Source: Anaerolineae bacterium
Lineage (GTDB): Bacteria > Chloroflexota > Anaerolineae > 4572-78 > J111
Reading direction: 5' to 3'
NCBI GenBank assembly: GCA_016931895.1
Contig: JAFGDY010000136.1
Location: 1-55,256 of the forward strand
Length of the DNA stretch: 55,256 nt
Shown here piece after piece: positions 53,243 through 55,256 of the stretch. The notes under the pieces were generated by a model. It was not told the origin of the DNA. It was given only the letters and a program-made list of their open reading frames with translations, and did not search any database. Position 1 is the stretch's first letter. Each line of letters begins with the position of its first letter. The position numbers were made by a program, and so were the translations under genes.

Positions 53243-54331
53243 TTACTCCAAAATCTTATCAATTTTGGCCTGCATCTCTTTGGCCTCAGTCTGGCTCAAA
53301 GCGCCAACCTCTAAATCAAAATGGAATTCGCCGCCGGGGGGCAGCACTTTGAGATTGCCTTTGGCTTTTTCGGCGGTGTAACCTTCCGGTTCGGCGGTGG
53401 CGGGCAGTAGCAAACCCAGGCAGTCCTGGTCGGCGGTGCGGCTGATCCAGCGGACGCCGTGATCCAGTTGGGCGGGGCGATGGCTGATAAAGTCGGCGGC
53501 GCCGTTGGGATGGAGTTGCATGCTGTGCGCCCAGCCGGATTCGTCGGCCAGATAGTCAATAAAAAAGACCACTTCCGGGTCAAAGGCCAGGTCAGGAGCC
53601 AGCATGTTGTGTTTTTCAGGATTCATTTCCAAATCCGCCAGGAATTCACGATAGCCTTCCGGCGGGTGGATGTGGGAGGGAATGCTGCTGCGCACACGCA
53701 CGTGGTTGGGGTTGCAGGGGGCGCTGTAGACCAGTTTGCCGTTGTCAACCGGGCGGAAGTTGACGTGCGCCAGGTACATCAATTCCATTGCCGAACGTTT
53801 GAGGTTTTTGATGGTCATTGAAACGGCCACGCGGCTGGAGCGGGCATAAAGTTTTACCAGGGGTTGGGCCAGGTAATTGTGGTTAAAAGCCACGGTGTAT
53901 TGATAAGCGCCGGTGACGCCCATGTACGGGCCGCGTTCATCCCGGCCCAGCACCAGTTGGGCGGTTTGATAGGGGGCGTTGGGCAACTCGCCATGCAGGG
54001 GATGCGAGTCGGCTGCAGTAGGGACGCCCATAGCCGTAGCGCCGCAGTGGACCAGAAACGCGCCGTAGGTGTGCAGGTAGGCGGTGGTGGGATAGGGCGC
54101 GGTAAACATAGATTTCATGGTCAGGGTGCGCCCGTGAAATTCAACGTCCCAGATTTGTTGGCCCTGAAAGGGCAGCATCACCAGTTGGCCCACTTGGTTG
54201 GCCAAACGCAGACCGGCTACACCCGTGCTGAACAAGAATGTAGAAGCGTTTAGCCCTTCGTATTCGGCCAGAGTCTTTTCGGCCTTGGTGAAAAAGTTAG
54301 GTTGCAGATGAATGGTTGTTTGCCAAGACAT
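53243..54331 (-). CDS. DUF4432/aldose 1-epimerase-like protein
   Basis: A 362-residue protein of the galactose-mutarotase-like beta-sandwich class: LFSTGVAGLRLANQVGQLVMLPFQGQ (in parts), VEFHGRTLTMKS, TYGAFLVHCGATAMG, HPLHGELPN (a mutarotase-type active-site loop) and the late HGVRWISRTADQDCLGLLLPA. Family members interconvert sugar anomers or remain uncharacterised. AAAGGAGGG lies before the ATG. As first gene of the minus-strand sugar operon it probably prepares the anomer used by the isomerase (inference). Confidence 0.85.
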   Translation of the reverse strand: MSWQTTIHLQPNFFTKAEKTLAEYEGLNASTFLFSTGVAGLRLANQVGQLVMLPFQGQQIWDVEFHGRTLTMKSMFTAPYPTTAYLHTYGAFLVHCGATAMGVPTAADSHPLHGELPNAPYQTAQLVLGRDERGPYMGVTGAYQYTVAFNHNYLAQPLVKLYARSSRVAVSMTIKNLKRSAMELMYLAHVNFRPVDNGKLVYSAPCNPNHVRVRSSIPSHIHPPEGYREFLADLEMNPEKHNMLAPDLAFDPEVVFFIDYLADESGWAHSMQLHPNGAADFISHRPAQLDHGVRWISRTADQDCLGLLLPATAEPEGYTAEKAKGNLKVLPPGGEFHFDLEVGALSQTEAKEMQAKIDKILE

Positions 54332-54740
54332 AAAAACCCTCCTTTAGTGAAAATAGTGAACACACCCAAAGGTCGTCCGGCAACCGAATATTGCCCGGCC
54401 CCAAAGGTTGTGCCCACAAATTGCAAGTTAAAAAATCAGGGTGGGGTATAAATTAAGTTGTCAAAAGCTTGCGGCCAGTCTTCTGACATTTTAACAACGG
54501 TGAGGAAAACGCGCAAGGCGTTACGTGAATCATGAACGTCCGGTTCTTGGAGCAGGCAATTTTAGCGGGACCGGTCAAGAAAGATGTTTTGCGGAGGAGA
54601 AACTCTCTAGAATTTCAGTTTTTCCCTGCCCGGCCAGTTCTGGATGCAACTGATTTCGACAATGCCCTGCCGGTGGCTGTAATCGTAACTTCGCAGCATG
54701 CTTTTTAACGCTATCCGGCGAACCGTTACTGAAATAAAAA
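54332..54740. other. Non-coding stretch upstream of the sugar operon
   Basis: The sugar operon promoter should lie here on the minus strand. A TTGACA is present (54464-54459), but no good -10 follows at 17 bases. The short open frames on both strands show no recognisable protein. GCGGAGGAGAAA at about 54591-54602 resembles a ribosome site without a matching gene. The right part may be decayed mobile DNA. Confidence 0.4.
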
Positions 54741-54765
54741 TACCCCCGGGGCGACTCGAACGCCC
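54741..54765 (-). other. tRNA 3'-end fragment (T-arm plus acceptor strand), probable att site remnant
   Basis: Read on the minus strand: a perfect 5-bp T-stem GGGCG / CGCCC with 7-base loop TTCGAGT (54765-54749), then the 7-base acceptor 3' strand CGGGGGT (54748-54742), discriminator A (54741) and a T-rich tail TTTTTATTT. No matching 5' acceptor strand (ACCCCCG or similar), D-arm or anticodon arm is found at higher coordinates, so it is a fragment. Such 3' pieces are left where integrases insert at tRNA genes. Confidence 0.6.
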
Positions 54766-54791
54766 GCACCTGGCTGAATTTATGGGACACA

Positions 54792-55256
54792 GTGTCCAGT
54801 ATTCAGAACCGGCAGGACTTCCGCAAAAACTGGGGCTGGGCACTCAGCGCCGGAATTGGCATGCTGCCGGTTATCGGCACGGCGTATGATATTGCCTGTT
54901 TGGCTTTTGAACGAGATCTGATCACGGGCGAAAAACTGTCGGACGCGGAAAAGCTGTTGATAATGGCCGGCCTGATTGGGGGGCTGATCGGGGCCAGCTT
55001 CCTGGATGAAGCCTTTGATCTCAGTTCGGAACTGCTCAAGAATGTGAGCCGGGTGGATGACCTGGCCGATGCGGCCAAAGGGGGCAAAGCCATTGGCCAT
55101 CTTGACGAAGTGGCCGACGCGGCCAAGGGCTTGGGGCATCTGGACGAGGTAATGGAGGCGGCCAAGAACCTGGATAATGTGGACGACGCCCTTGATATTG
55201 CCAAGAACCTGGACAACCTAGACAACGCCCTGGACGCTACCAAAAATCTGGACGAG
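54792..55256 (+). CDS. Pretoxin-TG-like polymorphic toxin fragment (3' end outside window)
   Basis: An open frame with no stop from 54738 to the window end. Its first usable start is GTG 54792 (no ribosome site), so the 5' end may be lost. Residues WALSAGIGMLPVIGTAYDI, then ERDLITGEKLSDAEK match the PT-TG (pretoxin TG) domain that precedes toxic C-termini in polymorphic toxins. After it come repeats of about 11-14 residues of the form AAKxLxxLDEV (VSRVDDLADAAKG, HLDEVADAAKGLG, EAAKNLDNVDDAL). The toxin domain itself must lie beyond the window. The frame runs through the tRNA fragment just upstream, which suggests a recombination product. Confidence 0.6.
   Translation, partial: MSSIQNRQDFRKNWGWALSAGIGMLPVIGTAYDIACLAFERDLITGEKLSDAEKLLIMAGLIGGLIGASFLDEAFDLSSELLKNVSRVDDLADAAKGGKAIGHLDEVADAAKGLGHLDEVMEAAKNLDNVDDALDIAKNLDNLDNALDATKNLDE

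Noticed and set aside
54459-54464. Sigma70 promoter for the sugar operon from the minus-strand TTGACA
   Set aside because: No acceptable -10 box at 16-18 bases downstream on the minus strand.
54532-54708. A 58-codon plus-strand frame upstream of the tRNA fragment
   Set aside because: No ribosome site in front of it, no recognisable domain, and unbiased composition.
54741-54840. A complete tRNA gene on the minus strand ending at 54741
   Set aside because: The T-arm and acceptor 3' strand are perfect, but no 5' acceptor strand, D-arm or properly paired anticodon arm is found at higher coordinates; a CCCATAA loop near 54780 pairs poorly and sits at the wrong distance. Called a fragment instead.

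Overview
This window reads as chromosomal DNA from a free-living bacterium, most likely a Chloroflexota member of Anaerolineae type. That assignment is an inference from gene content: many large multidomain histidine kinases, an effector-associated (EAD-like) domain, a SEDS/penicillin-binding-protein fusion, NAD/FAD oxidoreductase fusions, and intergenic clutter of short repeats. No 16S rRNA or other decisive marker is present. Genes are densely packed on both strands.

Layout. (1) 1-14776 is a signalling island. It holds four sensor kinases (one cut by the window start), a kinase whose sensor is a 14-blade propeller, an orphan lipoprotein of the TrpX/ABC_sub_bind family, a double receiver protein and a single receiver. 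Three kinases share a near-duplicate GAF/HisKA/HATPase end, so the island grew by duplication. No DNA-binding response regulator is encoded anywhere in the window. (2) 14923-19743 has a dual-specificity phosphatase, a YghZ-type aldo/keto reductase, an MFS transporter, a GtrB-like glycosyltransferase and a VanZ-like protein. (3) 19790-24632 has an M42 peptidase, MTA phosphorylase and a RodA/FtsW protein fused to a PBP domain that has lost all three catalytic motifs. (4) 24647-38612 has an acyl-CoA ligase, a GNAT/menC/mutY operon, a receiver protein, endonuclease IV, an MFS transporter next to a ferredoxin-FAD oxidoreductase fusion, a lipoprotein, a MASE3-like kinase and CinA. (5) 38625-41353 is an AT-richer two-gene unit: an EAD-like/TM/ectodomain protein translationally coupled to a membrane glycosyltransferase. 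(6) 41401-48092 has a lone sugar-type ABC permease, glmM, a phosphomannomutase-type enzyme, a SpoIIE-type phosphatase, a decayed radical SAM gene and proline dehydrogenase. (7) 48112-54331 (minus strand) is a sugar operon in the order aldose-epimerase-like, xylulokinase, L-fucose isomerase, rhamnulokinase, with palindromes in two gaps. (8) 54741-55256 holds the 3' end of a tRNA (T-arm plus acceptor strand) followed by the start of a pretoxin-TG-like polymorphic toxin fragment that runs off the window, probably the edge of a mobile island.

The two strongest candidates for something undescribed are the SEDS-pseudoPBP fusion (22008-24632) and the EAD-like sensor/glycosyltransferase pair (38625-41353). 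The kinase island, with no transcriptional output, and the tRNA-fragment/toxin boundary come next. All functional statements rest on motif recognition by eye; no database search was run.
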